Program-made: the position numbers and the translations under genes
Source: an uncultured Prevotella sp.
GTDB lineage: Bacteria > Bacteroidota > Bacteroidia > Bacteroidales > Bacteroidaceae
Assembly: GCA_900770395.1 (NCBI GenBank)
Contig: CAAGKM010000023.1
Coordinates: 124,001-188,000, forward strand
Reading direction: 5' to 3'
Length of the DNA: 64,000 nucleotides
Shown: positions 9,627-18,240 of the stretch, piece by piece
Layout: the number at the start of each line of letters is the position of its first letter
Position numbering within the stretch: position 1 is the first letter of the stretch
The notes under the pieces: model-generated
The model's database searches: none
Seen by the model: the letters and a program-made list of their open reading frames with translations, nothing else
Told to the model about the DNA's origin: nothing

Positions 9627-12600
9627 ATGAGAAAATTTTATTTTTTACTTGCGCTTATCCTGGCAATACTGCCGATAGGCGAGACGCTGGCACAAAAGAA
9701 GATGCTTGCGTTTCCCGGCGCGGACGGCTATGGTAAATACACCACAGGCGGACGTGGCGGTGAAGTGTGTTATGTGACGCGTACGGACGACTGCTCCGAC
9801 AACAACCTCGTGGAGGGAACGCTGCGCTGGGCTTTGCGTCATGACAACGGAGGGAAACCGCGTACAATTCTTTTTGCGACATCGGGCACCATCTATCTGA
9901 CAAGCAAACTGAAAATGCAGTATCCTGATGTCTCTATACTCGGACAGACAGCTCCCGGCGGAGGAATCACCATTACTGGTTTTCCTCTTTACATCTGTAA
10001 AAACAATGTTATAATCAGATATGTGCGTTTTCGTGCAGGTGACATTCCCAGTGAGAGTCTCACAGGACTTGACATGGAAAACTGCGACAACGTGATTCTT
10101 GACCACTGCTCGATGACTTGGTCGATGGAGGAATGTCTCACCGCATATGACACCGACTATACCACGATACAGTGGTGTATTGTGGGCGAAGCGCTCTATA
10201 ACTCAAAGAACTCGAAGGGAGCGCGCGCATACGCCATGCAGTGGGGGGGCGAGCATTCCACCATGCACCATACGCTTATCACAAACTCGATGTCGCGCTC
10301 ACCGCGCTTCAACGGAGTGCGCTCAGTGAGCAATAATCCTGGCGACCATGACCGCTATGTGGACTCGGAGTTTGCAAACAACGTGCTTTTCAACTGGGGT
10401 ACAAACAACAACGGAAGCTACGGCGGAGAGAACTATCCCGACTGCAAGGGCTACAACCGGGTGTACATGATCAACAACTACTGGCGCCCGGGACCAAACG
10501 CAGGCTCAAACCGTTATTTCACAACTCCCTCAGGACCAAACTACGGAGAATATTATCTCACGGGCAACAAGTTTGAGCTTTCAAGCAAGTATGCGCCTAA
10601 GTCAACGCCGTGGAGCGATGCCGAGCTTGCCAAGGTGAATGCCGACAACTATTATGGTGCGGTAGCCAATAATGCCAGCCGGGGTATTAACATCACGGGA
10701 GCAAATGCTGAGAAATATCTGCTGAAGGAACTGCCATACGAACTGAGCGGACTGACTTACGAGACCGCTGACGATGCTTTCCAGAGTGTAACGACAAAAG
10801 CCGGCGCATCGCTGCCTCGCTATGATGAGGTGGACAGCCGTCTGCTGGCTGAAGCTGCCGGCACGGTTGATCCGAAATTTAAGGGAGGCAACAACAAGTT
10901 GGGCGTTATCGATTCCCCCGATGATGTAAAGTTGTCGTATCCTGGAACTTATGTGGTTAACGGTGCGTCTTACAACAATATGCCACGTATGTTTGTGGAG
11001 GGACAGGATAAGTATATGCGTGACTCCGACGGCGACGGAATGCCCGACGGATATGAGGATGAGGCTGGGCTTGACAAGAACAATGCTGAGGATGGAAACG
11101 CCGTGGCTGCCAACGGGTATACAAATCTTGAGAACTATATGAACGGCGTTGCCGACGGAACGATAGACAAGACTCAGTATGAGACATCGGCTACCTACAT
11201 AGAGCCAGGTCCAGAGGTTGTGGCTCCAGAGACTGTTACTATTATATATAAGGTGAACGACACTGGTGTGGAGGGAACCGTACCTGCACAGTCGACAGGA
11301 AGCTACGGCACTGACGGCCGTTCGGTGAAGATACCTGTAAACAAAACGCTCTATAAGGAAGGATACACCCTGACTGGCTGGACGGTAGAAGGAAAGGTGT
11401 ATACACCAGGACAGGAAACTGTGTTTAAGAAGGAGACCGTGACGCTCACGGCAATATTTACAAAGAACAAGGTGGACATGGCTGACCGCACAAACGACGT
11501 TTCCGTGACATGGAATGTGAGAGCAGATGGAATTAACATAAAGGGTAGCGGAATATATGTCACCCAGACGATGTTTGCCGGTGCCGATCACGATGTTATG
11601 CTGCGTTATGACAATTCCGTGGTGACCATACCAACATGCGCAGGGGCTACGGTGAAGATTGACGCATTGCCAGTGGCAAACGCAAAGGAAGAAGTGGCAA
11701 CAGGCGACACATATGTATATACTCACTCCAGCAGCGTACTGAGAAGCATTACGGTTGTAATGCCTTACAACTGGAACACGCCCGACCGTGTGTATTATAC
11801 ACCGGAGATACCTGTAGGAGCTGATAATCAGATCTTCTATACCACACCAGATAATGTGAAAACTGTAGATTGGATACAGGCATCGTATTTGGATTATCCT
11901 AACGACCGCACATTCATCGACCCTGTGACTGAAGATAATACTAAATATTATGTCGGCAAGGCTGTGGTTGTGAACAACAGCGACAGGACGATGGACATGT
12001 TTATAACAGGCACGGAGAAAGTCCGCGTGTTTGTGACAAGCCAGAGCAGCAATTTAGATTATGCGCTTGTCAAGGCGACGCCTACAGACGGCAGTGGGGC
12101 TGTAAGCGTGCAGTCGGGTGCCTTTGAGCATAAACAAGACCCGAAAGTGCTTGAGCTTGCACTTGATAAGACCAAGAAGTACCGTCTGCAGGTGATGAGT
12201 GTTGAGGGCAATGACGTGGCAGTGGGTGCCGTGAAGTTTATCGGCTCTGCGCCCGAGATTACCGAGGGCGATGCAAGCATTACATGGGAATGGATGTCGG
12301 GCGAGGCTACGGAGAACGGCGTAAAGGTGCCGTCGACCATGTTCACAAAGGCTGCGGCTGTCGTAAGCACTGCCTTGGGAGTGGCTTCTGAGACACGGTT
12401 TGGCGAGTCATTTGTGAAGTTCACACCACTGTCTGGTATTCAGAATGAGAATCGCACAGAGTCAGATAATATCGCATTCGAGATACAGCCTGCAGCGGGA
12501 GTATTCTTCCAGCCACAGGCAATAAGTTTCCATTCTGTGCGTCTCGGCACAGGCTCCATACTTTTTGACGTTACCGTGCAGCAGGGCAACGGCGAGGAAG

Positions 12601-14339
12601 TGACAGTGCTTGAGAAGTTTAAGCCCAACCGCGAGAACGAGTCGTCTTACAGCAATGTGTCCATAGACCTCACAGCCTTCCCTGCCGTCATTTCATCTGG
12701 CGAGCTGCTCAAGGTACGCATATATGTTTATGATGTTTTTGCCGGCAAATACGTGGGCTTCAATAATATTAATGTCAGCGGCAAGTTCAGCGGCACTGCT
12801 CCCGAGGTGAAGAAATACACATTCAATGCCGTGGCTTCTCCTGCCGGTGCGGCACAGATAAGCTGGACACCTGCAGGCAGTGAGATTGAGGATGGCACTG
12901 AGGTTGAGATGATTGTAAAACCTGCCTCGGGCTATCTGTTTGAGAACTGGACAAATGCCAATGGCGATGTTGTAAGCGAAAAGGAGAACTTCAAATACAC
13001 AGTGAAGAGCAACACCGAGCTTACGGCAAACTATAAGTCGTATGACGATTATTCCTACATCTTCGATGCTGCACCCTACGATGCTGCCGTGAGGACAATC
13101 AATGAGCTGAAGGTGGCGCTGGCAAAGGCAAACAGTCGTGAGGACATGACACTGCGTTATCGCATATTCCTGCACAACGGAGTTTATGACTACGGTACAT
13201 CTGCAAAGAATGAGGTGAAGGGCAACACATCGCTCATAGGCGAGAGCCGTGACGGAGTAATCATAACCAACAAGCCCGTGGCAATAAGCAAAAAGGAGGC
13301 TGATACCACACCTACACTCTTCATTGACCAGAACCAGAACGATGTCTACATGCAGGACCTCACCGTGCGACAGGGACAGGACTGGGACACAAAGAAGTCA
13401 ACAGGTCAGGCTATGGCTGTACGTCAGCGTGGAAAACGTGCCGTTTACAAGAACGTGACCCTGCAGGGAATACAGGACACATATTATCTGAACAAGGCTG
13501 ATGGCTCGGCTTATTTCGAGACTTCTACCATTGCCGGTCAGACTGACTATGTTTACGGTGACGGTACGGCGTGGTTTGAGCAGTGTACATTGTATAACAC
13601 AGGTGCGGGATATATAACTGCGCTGAACACTCAGCCGGGATATTACGGCATGGTATTCAATGGCTGTATTGTGGATGGTGCTGCCTCTGCCTCGGGGCAG
13701 TTCTATCTCGGCCGTCCGTGGAATGACTCTCCTCACGCCACTTATTTGAACACCACATTCAAGCAGCTCCCGAAAGAGGAAGGGTGGGGCAGGATGACGA
13801 ATAATCTTGTGTTGCGCATGCATGAATATGGCTCTATGGATGCCAACGGTAACAAGTTCGACCTGACAAAACGCTCGCTGTCAAACTGCAGCCCTGCTGA
13901 CGGCTCAGACAATCCTGTGATAACATCAGAGAAGGCTGCCGAATATACAATAGAGAAGGTGTTTGGCGCTGAATGGAATCCGCAGGCTCTCACCTTACAG
14001 CTTGACGCTCCAGCCGTTACTGTCAACGGCAATGCCCTATCGTGGATGGCAGTAAATGATGCCATAGGTTATGCCATTGTGAAAGACGGCAGTGTGATAG
14101 ATTTCACCACAGCCACATCTTATGACCTTTCCGCTACAGGTGCTGGTCAGTACAGCATCCGTGTGGCTAACGCATGCGGTGGTTTGGGATTGCCCTCATC
14201 AGTGGTGACAGGTATCAGCGATGCCGTTGTTGACCATAATACCAACAATGCTCCACGCTATAACCTTTCCGGTCAGCGTGTGGATGATTCCTACAAGGGA
14301 TTGGTGATACAAAATGGTAAGAAAATGATTGTTAAATAA
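9627..14339 (+). CDS. Pectate lyase (PL1)-pectin methylesterase (CE8) fusion
   Basis: A 1570-residue secreted protein. The ATG at 9627 is chosen because a signal peptide (RKFYFLLALILAILP...LAQ) follows at once. Order: PL1 pectate-lyase beta-helix (about 25-445; FPGADGYGKYTTGGRGGEV, then ILGQTAPGGGITI); a Ca-binding DSDGDGMPDGYEDEAGL segment; a Listeria-Bacteroides-type repeat (KEGYTLTGW, about 580); beta-rich linkers; a second such repeat (about 1080); a CE8 pectin methylesterase (about 1144-1430) with SLIGESRDGVI, GIQDTYY (about 1281), TDYVYGDG (about 1304) and LGRPW (about 1360); and a C-terminal tail with YNLSGQRV ending KKMIVK. CE8 removes methyl esters from homogalacturonan and the lyase then cleaves the exposed polygalacturonate, so one chain couples both steps. 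It is longer than the usual single-activity enzymes. Confidence 0.93.
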   Translation: MRKFYFLLALILAILPIGETLAQKKMLAFPGADGYGKYTTGGRGGEVCYVTRTDDCSDNNLVEGTLRWALRHDNGGKPRTILFATSGTIYLTSKLKMQYPDVSILGQTAPGGGITITGFPLYICKNNVIIRYVRFRAGDIPSESLTGLDMENCDNVILDHCSMTWSMEECLTAYDTDYTTIQWCIVGEALYNSKNSKGARAYAMQWGGEHSTMHHTLITNSMSRSPRFNGVRSVSNNPGDHDRYVDSEFANNVLFNWGTNNNGSYGGENYPDCKGYNRVYMINNYWRPGPNAGSNRYFTTPSGPNYGEYYLTGNKFELSSKYAPKSTPWSDAELAKVNADNYYGAVANNASRGINITGANAEKYLLKELPYELSGLTYETADDAFQSVTTKAGASLPRYDEVDSRLLAEAAGTVDPKFKGGNNKLGVIDSPDDVKLSYPGTYVVNGASYNNMPRMFVEGQDKYMRDSDGDGMPDGYEDEAGLDKNNAEDGNAVAANGYTNLENYMNGVADGTIDKTQYETSATYIEPGPEVVAPETVTIIYKVNDTGVEGTVPAQSTGSYGTDGRSVKIPVNKTLYKEGYTLTGWTVEGKVYTPGQETVFKKETVTLTAIFTKNKVDMADRTNDVSVTWNVRADGINIKGSGIYVTQTMFAGADHDVMLRYDNSVVTIPTCAGATVKIDALPVANAKEEVATGDTYVYTHSSSVLRSITVVMPYNWNTPDRVYYTPEIPVGADNQIFYTTPDNVKTVDWIQASYLDYPNDRTFIDPVTEDNTKYYVGKAVVVNNSDRTMDMFITGTEKVRVFVTSQSSNLDYALVKATPTDGSGAVSVQSGAFEHKQDPKVLELALDKTKKYRLQVMSVEGNDVAVGAVKFIGSAPEITEGDASITWEWMSGEATENGVKVPSTMFTKAAAVVSTALGVASETRFGESFVKFTPLSGIQNENRTESDNIAFEIQPAAGVFFQPQAISFHSVRLGTGSILFDVTVQQGNGEEVTVLEKFKPNRENESSYSNVSIDLTAFPAVISSGELLKVRIYVYDVFAGKYVGFNNINVSGKFSGTAPEVKKYTFNAVASPAGAAQISWTPAGSEIEDGTEVEMIVKPASGYLFENWTNANGDVVSEKENFKYTVKSNTELTANYKSYDDYSYIFDAAPYDAAVRTINELKVALAKANSREDMTLRYRIFLHNGVYDYGTSAKNEVKGNTSLIGESRDGVIITNKPVAISKKEADTTPTLFIDQNQNDVYMQDLTVRQGQDWDTKKSTGQAMAVRQRGKRAVYKNVTLQGIQDTYYLNKADGSAYFETSTIAGQTDYVYGDGTAWFEQCTLYNTGAGYITALNTQPGYYGMVFNGCIVDGAASASGQFYLGRPWNDSPHATYLNTTFKQLPKEEGWGRMTNNLVLRMHEYGSMDANGNKFDLTKRSLSNCSPADGSDNPVITSEKAAEYTIEKVFGAEWNPQALTLQLDAPAVTVNGNALSWMAVNDAIGYAIVKDGSVIDFTTATSYDLSATGAGQYSIRVANACGGLGLPSSVVTGISDAVVDHNTNNAPRYNLSGQRVDDSYKGLVIQNGKKMIVK

Positions 14340-14344
14340 AAGAA

Positions 14345-14382
14345 AACGGGCTGTTCAAATTTTGAACAGCCCGTTATTTTTA
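14345..14382. terminator. Bidirectional terminator
   Basis: AACGGGCTGTTCAAA and TTTGAACAGCCCGTT form a perfect 15-bp stem. TATTTTTAA follows on the plus strand and TTCTTTTATTT on the minus strand. It separates the pectin fusion gene from the convergent manA gene. Confidence 0.9.
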
Positions 14383-14418
14383 ATAAGTTATATGCTGAAT
14401 GCCACAGTAAGAAATGTT

Positions 14419-15381
14419 CTAAATGTAGCTTTCGAGGAATTTCACTTCTCCCTCCACCTTCATGGTGTTGGCTGTGGCTGGCAGAAGCACTGTCTCTCCT
14501 GCATTGAGGGAAGTCTTCTCGCCGTTCTCGTCGGTCAGCGTGCCATTACCCTCAATGGCTATGAGGATTACGAAACTGTCGAGGCTGCTGTAATCGAGTG
14601 TCACAGGCTGGTCGATATCATATACCGTTGTTGTGAAGTAAGGGCATGACACGAGTCTTGCACCTTGGTTCTTCTTTGCCGGATAGTTGGTGCGGTAGTC
14701 GCTTTCCACGGTGTAGTCGATGCTCTCAGCAGCCTCCTTGGTGTGCAGCTCACGCAGATTGCCGTTCTTGTCACGGCGGTTGTAGTCGTAGATACGGTAG
14801 GTCACATCGCTGGTCTGCTGTATCTCTGCCAACAGACAGCCTGCTCCGATGGCATGGATACGTCCTGCAGGCAGGAAGAAGCAGTCGCCTTCTTTCACAC
14901 TGTATTCTGCAATGGCGTCGCAGATGGTGTTGTCTGCCACCATTGCCTTGTATTCCTCTGGAGTGATGTGCTTCTTCAGTCCGCTCAGCAGCGTGGCATC
15001 CTTGTCACTGTTCATCACATACCACATCTCAGTCTTGCCACGGGGCTTGCCTTGACGTTTGGCTATCTCGTCGGTGGGATGAACCTGAATGCTCAATGGC
15101 TGTTGTGCGTCAATGAATTTTATCAGCAACGGAAACTCATTGCCGAAACGGCTGTAGTTATCCTTGCCGAGCAGCTTTTCACCGAGTTCTTCCACCAGTG
15201 CGTTTAGCCGCTTGCCTTTGTACTCTCCCGTAGCCACTACGGTCTCATTGTCTTTCACTCCTGAAATCTCCCAACTCTCGCCTACATTCTGCATGTCGCT
15301 GTCGAGATGTTTCAATGGGATAATCTTGTTGCCGCCCCAGATTGTGGACTTCAGCAGCGGTTCAAATTTAAATGCAATCAT
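14419..15381 (-). CDS. manA: Mannose-6-phosphate isomerase, class I
   Basis: A 320-residue cupin-fold zinc enzyme interconverting fructose-6-phosphate and mannose-6-phosphate in the cytoplasm. The N-terminal LLKSTIWGG, the metal site around QVHPTDE with KTEMWYV, and the GDCFFLPAGRIHAIG stretch are typical of short (Bacillus/Bacteroides type) class I isomerases. It follows trkH by 46 bases in the same direction with no recognisable promoter between, so it is probably the last gene of the dxs-trkA-trkH-manA unit. Confidence 0.93.
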   Translation of the reverse strand: MIAFKFEPLLKSTIWGGNKIIPLKHLDSDMQNVGESWEISGVKDNETVVATGEYKGKRLNALVEELGEKLLGKDNYSRFGNEFPLLIKFIDAQQPLSIQVHPTDEIAKRQGKPRGKTEMWYVMNSDKDATLLSGLKKHITPEEYKAMVADNTICDAIAEYSVKEGDCFFLPAGRIHAIGAGCLLAEIQQTSDVTYRIYDYNRRDKNGNLRELHTKEAAESIDYTVESDYRTNYPAKKNQGARLVSCPYFTTTVYDIDQPVTLDYSSLDSFVILIAIEGNGTLTDENGEKTSLNAGETVLLPATANTMKVEGEVKFLESYI

Positions 15382-15427
15382 TTTCTTTTTTTGATTTATA
15401 AGTTAGTTATCGTTTTCTTTAAAAATC

Positions 15428-16885
15428 TCAATTTTCCTTCCAGTATGCCCTCGTAAAAAGCACCAGCACCGTCATAATCTCAAGACGGCCCATGAGCATG
15501 AGCAGCGAGCATATCCACTTGATGGCGTCGGGCAGCGATGACCACGACATCTCGGGACCAATCTGCGTGCCGAGCGTAGGACCCACGTTGCCCACACAGC
15601 TCAAGGCTATGGTTATGGCGTTGGTGTTGTCGATGCCGATATAAATCATTATCGATGCCGATATTATAATCATTATGATGTAGATGCTGAAGAAGGATAT
15701 CAGCGACGGCAGCTTGTTCTGCGGTATGCTCTGGCCGTTCACCTTTATAGGCAGCACCGCATTGGGATGCAGGTTGTGGCGGAACTCGTTGCGGATGATT
15801 TTCAAAATCATCGAGCAGCGTATCAGCTTGAAGCCTCCGCTGGTGCTGCCTGCGCAGGCTCCTGTGAACATACACAGCCCAAGGAGCACCCATGTGATGT
15901 GAGGCCACTGTCCTGCATCGTCGTTGAATAATCCCGTGGTGGTAATAAACGACACCGTCTGGAACAGTCCCGAGCGCAGTGCGTGCTCCAGGTCATAGCC
16001 TCTATAGGTTATGAGGAAGAACATAAGTATGAGCGTGAATCCTGCCACCAACGAGAGGTACATGCGGAATTCGGTGTTTCTCATCATCGATTTCACCTTC
16101 ATCTTGAATATACCTATATATAATAAGGTGAAATTTGTGCCCGAGAGAAACATGAATAGTATGGTGAGATACTCGATGAGCGGACGCTGGAAGAACGCGG
16201 TGCTCTCGTTGTGTGGGGCGAAGCCTCCTGTGGCGAGGGTGGTCATTGAGTAGTTCAGGCTGTCATACCAGTTCATGCCCGCAGCCCAGTAGCTTACTCC
16301 GCAGATAACGGTGAGGGTAAGATATATGCTCCATATCCATTTGGCGTTGGTGCTTATGCGCGGGTGCATCTTGGTGAACATTGGTCCCGTAATCTCGGCA
16401 GAGAACACTTTGGTGCTGCCTCCCACCATTGCCGGTAGCAAGGCTATTGTGAAGAACACTATTCCCAGTCCGCCTATCCATTGCGAGAAAGTGCGCCAGA
16501 ACAGTATGCTGTGTGGCATCCACTCCACATCGTCAAGAATGGTGGCTCCTGTGGTGGTGAATCCTGACATCATCTCGAAATATGCGTCGGCAACATTGGT
16601 GATATAGCCGCCGATGAGAAACGGCAGCATGCCGAAGAAACTGTAGATAATCCATGTGAGTGTCACCACAAGATATGCGTCACGGCGGTAAAGGCTGTTG
16701 CCTGCGTTGCTGCCTAATTGTCGCAGAGCTGCTCCACATGCGGCAGTTATGAGCGCAGACCATACAAACGGCATGGCGTCGTCTTCACCGTAGGCAAATG
16801 CCATGCCCACGCAGATAAGCATCAGAAACGCCAGCAGCAGAAGAAGTTGTCCGATGATTTTGGAGACTATTCGCATGTTTACCAT
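15428..16885 (-). CDS. trkH: TrkH-type potassium channel subunit
   Basis: A 485-residue polytopic inner-membrane protein with repeated membrane-pore-membrane units and selectivity-filter-like segments (FTTTGATILDD, ATGGFAPHN, TTTGLFNDD, CVGNVGPTLG). TrkH forms the potassium pore gated by cytoplasmic TrkA, encoded directly upstream. The start overlaps the trkA stop by a few bases; the ATG at 16876 (MRIVSK) is an equally possible start. Confidence 0.93.
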   Translation of the reverse strand: MVNMRIVSKIIGQLLLLLAFLMLICVGMAFAYGEDDAMPFVWSALITAACGAALRQLGSNAGNSLYRRDAYLVVTLTWIIYSFFGMLPFLIGGYITNVADAYFEMMSGFTTTGATILDDVEWMPHSILFWRTFSQWIGGLGIVFFTIALLPAMVGGSTKVFSAEITGPMFTKMHPRISTNAKWIWSIYLTLTVICGVSYWAAGMNWYDSLNYSMTTLATGGFAPHNESTAFFQRPLIEYLTILFMFLSGTNFTLLYIGIFKMKVKSMMRNTEFRMYLSLVAGFTLILMFFLITYRGYDLEHALRSGLFQTVSFITTTGLFNDDAGQWPHITWVLLGLCMFTGACAGSTSGGFKLIRCSMILKIIRNEFRHNLHPNAVLPIKVNGQSIPQNKLPSLISFFSIYIIMIIISASIMIYIGIDNTNAITIALSCVGNVGPTLGTQIGPEMSWSSLPDAIKWICSLLMLMGRLEIMTVLVLFTRAYWKEN

Positions 16886-18240
16886 AGCAGTGTCTTTGGT
16901 TTGAAGTATTTCTCCACCTTATGCAGGTTGTGCTCATGGCAGAACACCATTACCGTGTCGCCTGCCTCAATCTGCGAGTTTCCGTTTACCAGTATGCCGA
17001 CATCGTTGCGCACCAGTCCGCCAATGGTAACACCGAATGGCAGACCTAATGCCTTTACCGGCTTTTTGGTGACAGGCGAGCCTGGAGCTGCCACAAACTC
17101 AGCCACATCGCTGTCGACCACCATCAGCGAGCGCATGTTGCTCACATCAGCGTCAAGCAGCATCTGATAAATGTGGCTTGCTGCAATGGTCTTCTTGTTG
17201 ATTATGGTGCCAATGTCAAGGCTCTCAGCCATGGTCACATAGTCGAGGTTCTCAACCATGGCGATTGTCTTGCGCACTCCAAGGCGCTTGGCTGTGAGGC
17301 ATGCCAGGATGTTGGTCTCCGCGTTGTCGGTGAGTGCCACAAACGCCTGCACGTTCTTTATTCCCTCCTCCATGAGCAGGCTCACGTCACGTCCGTCGCC
17401 CTCAATCACCATGGTGTTGGTGTTGCCGAGCAGCTGGTTCAGCCGCTCGCAGCGTTTAGGATCCTGCTCTATTATTTTTATGTTCATATAGTCGGGAGCG
17501 GTCAGTGCGGCTCTCACCGTGGTCTTGCCGCCTCCCATGATCACCACGTTCTTCACGTCGGCGTAATGCTCCTTGCCTGAGATTTTGCGTATGTATGGGA
17601 TATACTCGCGTGTGGTCATGAAGTATACCATGTCGAGATTGCGCAGCTCGTCATTACCGCCTGGGATGATGGTGTCGTCGCCACGCTTTATAGCCACCAC
17701 AAGATAGGGGTCATCGGGGCCGCACAGCTCTTTTAGCGGACGGTTGAGTATCTCGCTTGTCTCACGCTGCTTCACTCCCAGCATTATCAGTGCTCCGTCG
17801 TGAACATCCCAGCGCTGGCGCACCCAGCTCATCTTCAATCCGTTGATGATGTCTTTTGCAGCCAGCACCTCAGGGTAGATCAGCGAGTCAATGCCGAGTT
17901 TCTTGAAGAAAGGCTCCAGCTCAGGAGCAAGATATTCATAGTTGTCAATCCTCGCTACAGTTTTTTTTGCTCCGATGGCGTGTGCTATGATGCAGGCATT
18001 GATGTTGGTGCTCTCCTCTGGCGCCACGCCAACAAACAGGTCGGCATGGTCGGCTCCAGCATCTTTCAATGTCTGTATGCTTGTGGGCGAGCCTGGCAGG
18101 GTCATTATGTCAAACTTGTTGTCAAGTCCGGCAAGCCGCTCCTCAGAGCTGTCTATAAGTGTTATGTCGTTGTCGTCACGACTGAGCAGCCGTGCTAAGT
18201 GTGTGCCCACTGCTCCTGCTCCGCCAATGATTATTTTCAT
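16879..18240 (-). CDS. trkA: TrkA, NAD-binding gating protein of potassium uptake
   Basis: A 453-residue cytoplasmic protein with two RCK units: an N-terminal Rossmann fold (IIIGGAGAVGTHLARLLS, residues 2-20) with a RCK_C domain, and a second Rossmann fold (VVIMGGGKTTVRAAL, about 232) with a final RCK_C domain. It assembles on TrkH as the nucleotide-sensing gate. Its ATG overlaps the dxs stop (ATGA), indicating translational coupling. Confidence 0.95.
   Translation of the reverse strand: MKIIIGGAGAVGTHLARLLSRDDNDITLIDSSEERLAGLDNKFDIMTLPGSPTSIQTLKDAGADHADLFVGVAPEESTNINACIIAHAIGAKKTVARIDNYEYLAPELEPFFKKLGIDSLIYPEVLAAKDIINGLKMSWVRQRWDVHDGALIMLGVKQRETSEILNRPLKELCGPDDPYLVVAIKRGDDTIIPGGNDELRNLDMVYFMTTREYIPYIRKISGKEHYADVKNVVIMGGGKTTVRAALTAPDYMNIKIIEQDPKRCERLNQLLGNTNTMVIEGDGRDVSLLMEEGIKNVQAFVALTDNAETNILACLTAKRLGVRKTIAMVENLDYVTMAESLDIGTIINKKTIAASHIYQMLLDADVSNMRSLMVVDSDVAEFVAAPGSPVTKKPVKALGLPFGVTIGGLVRNDVGILVNGNSQIEAGDTVMVFCHEHNLHKVEKYFKPKTLLW

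Noticed and set aside
10602..11726. A 374-codon open frame antisense to the pectate lyase fusion
   Set aside because: The composition (His/Cys/Ile-rich) is that of antisense reading, and the plus-strand gene is certain.
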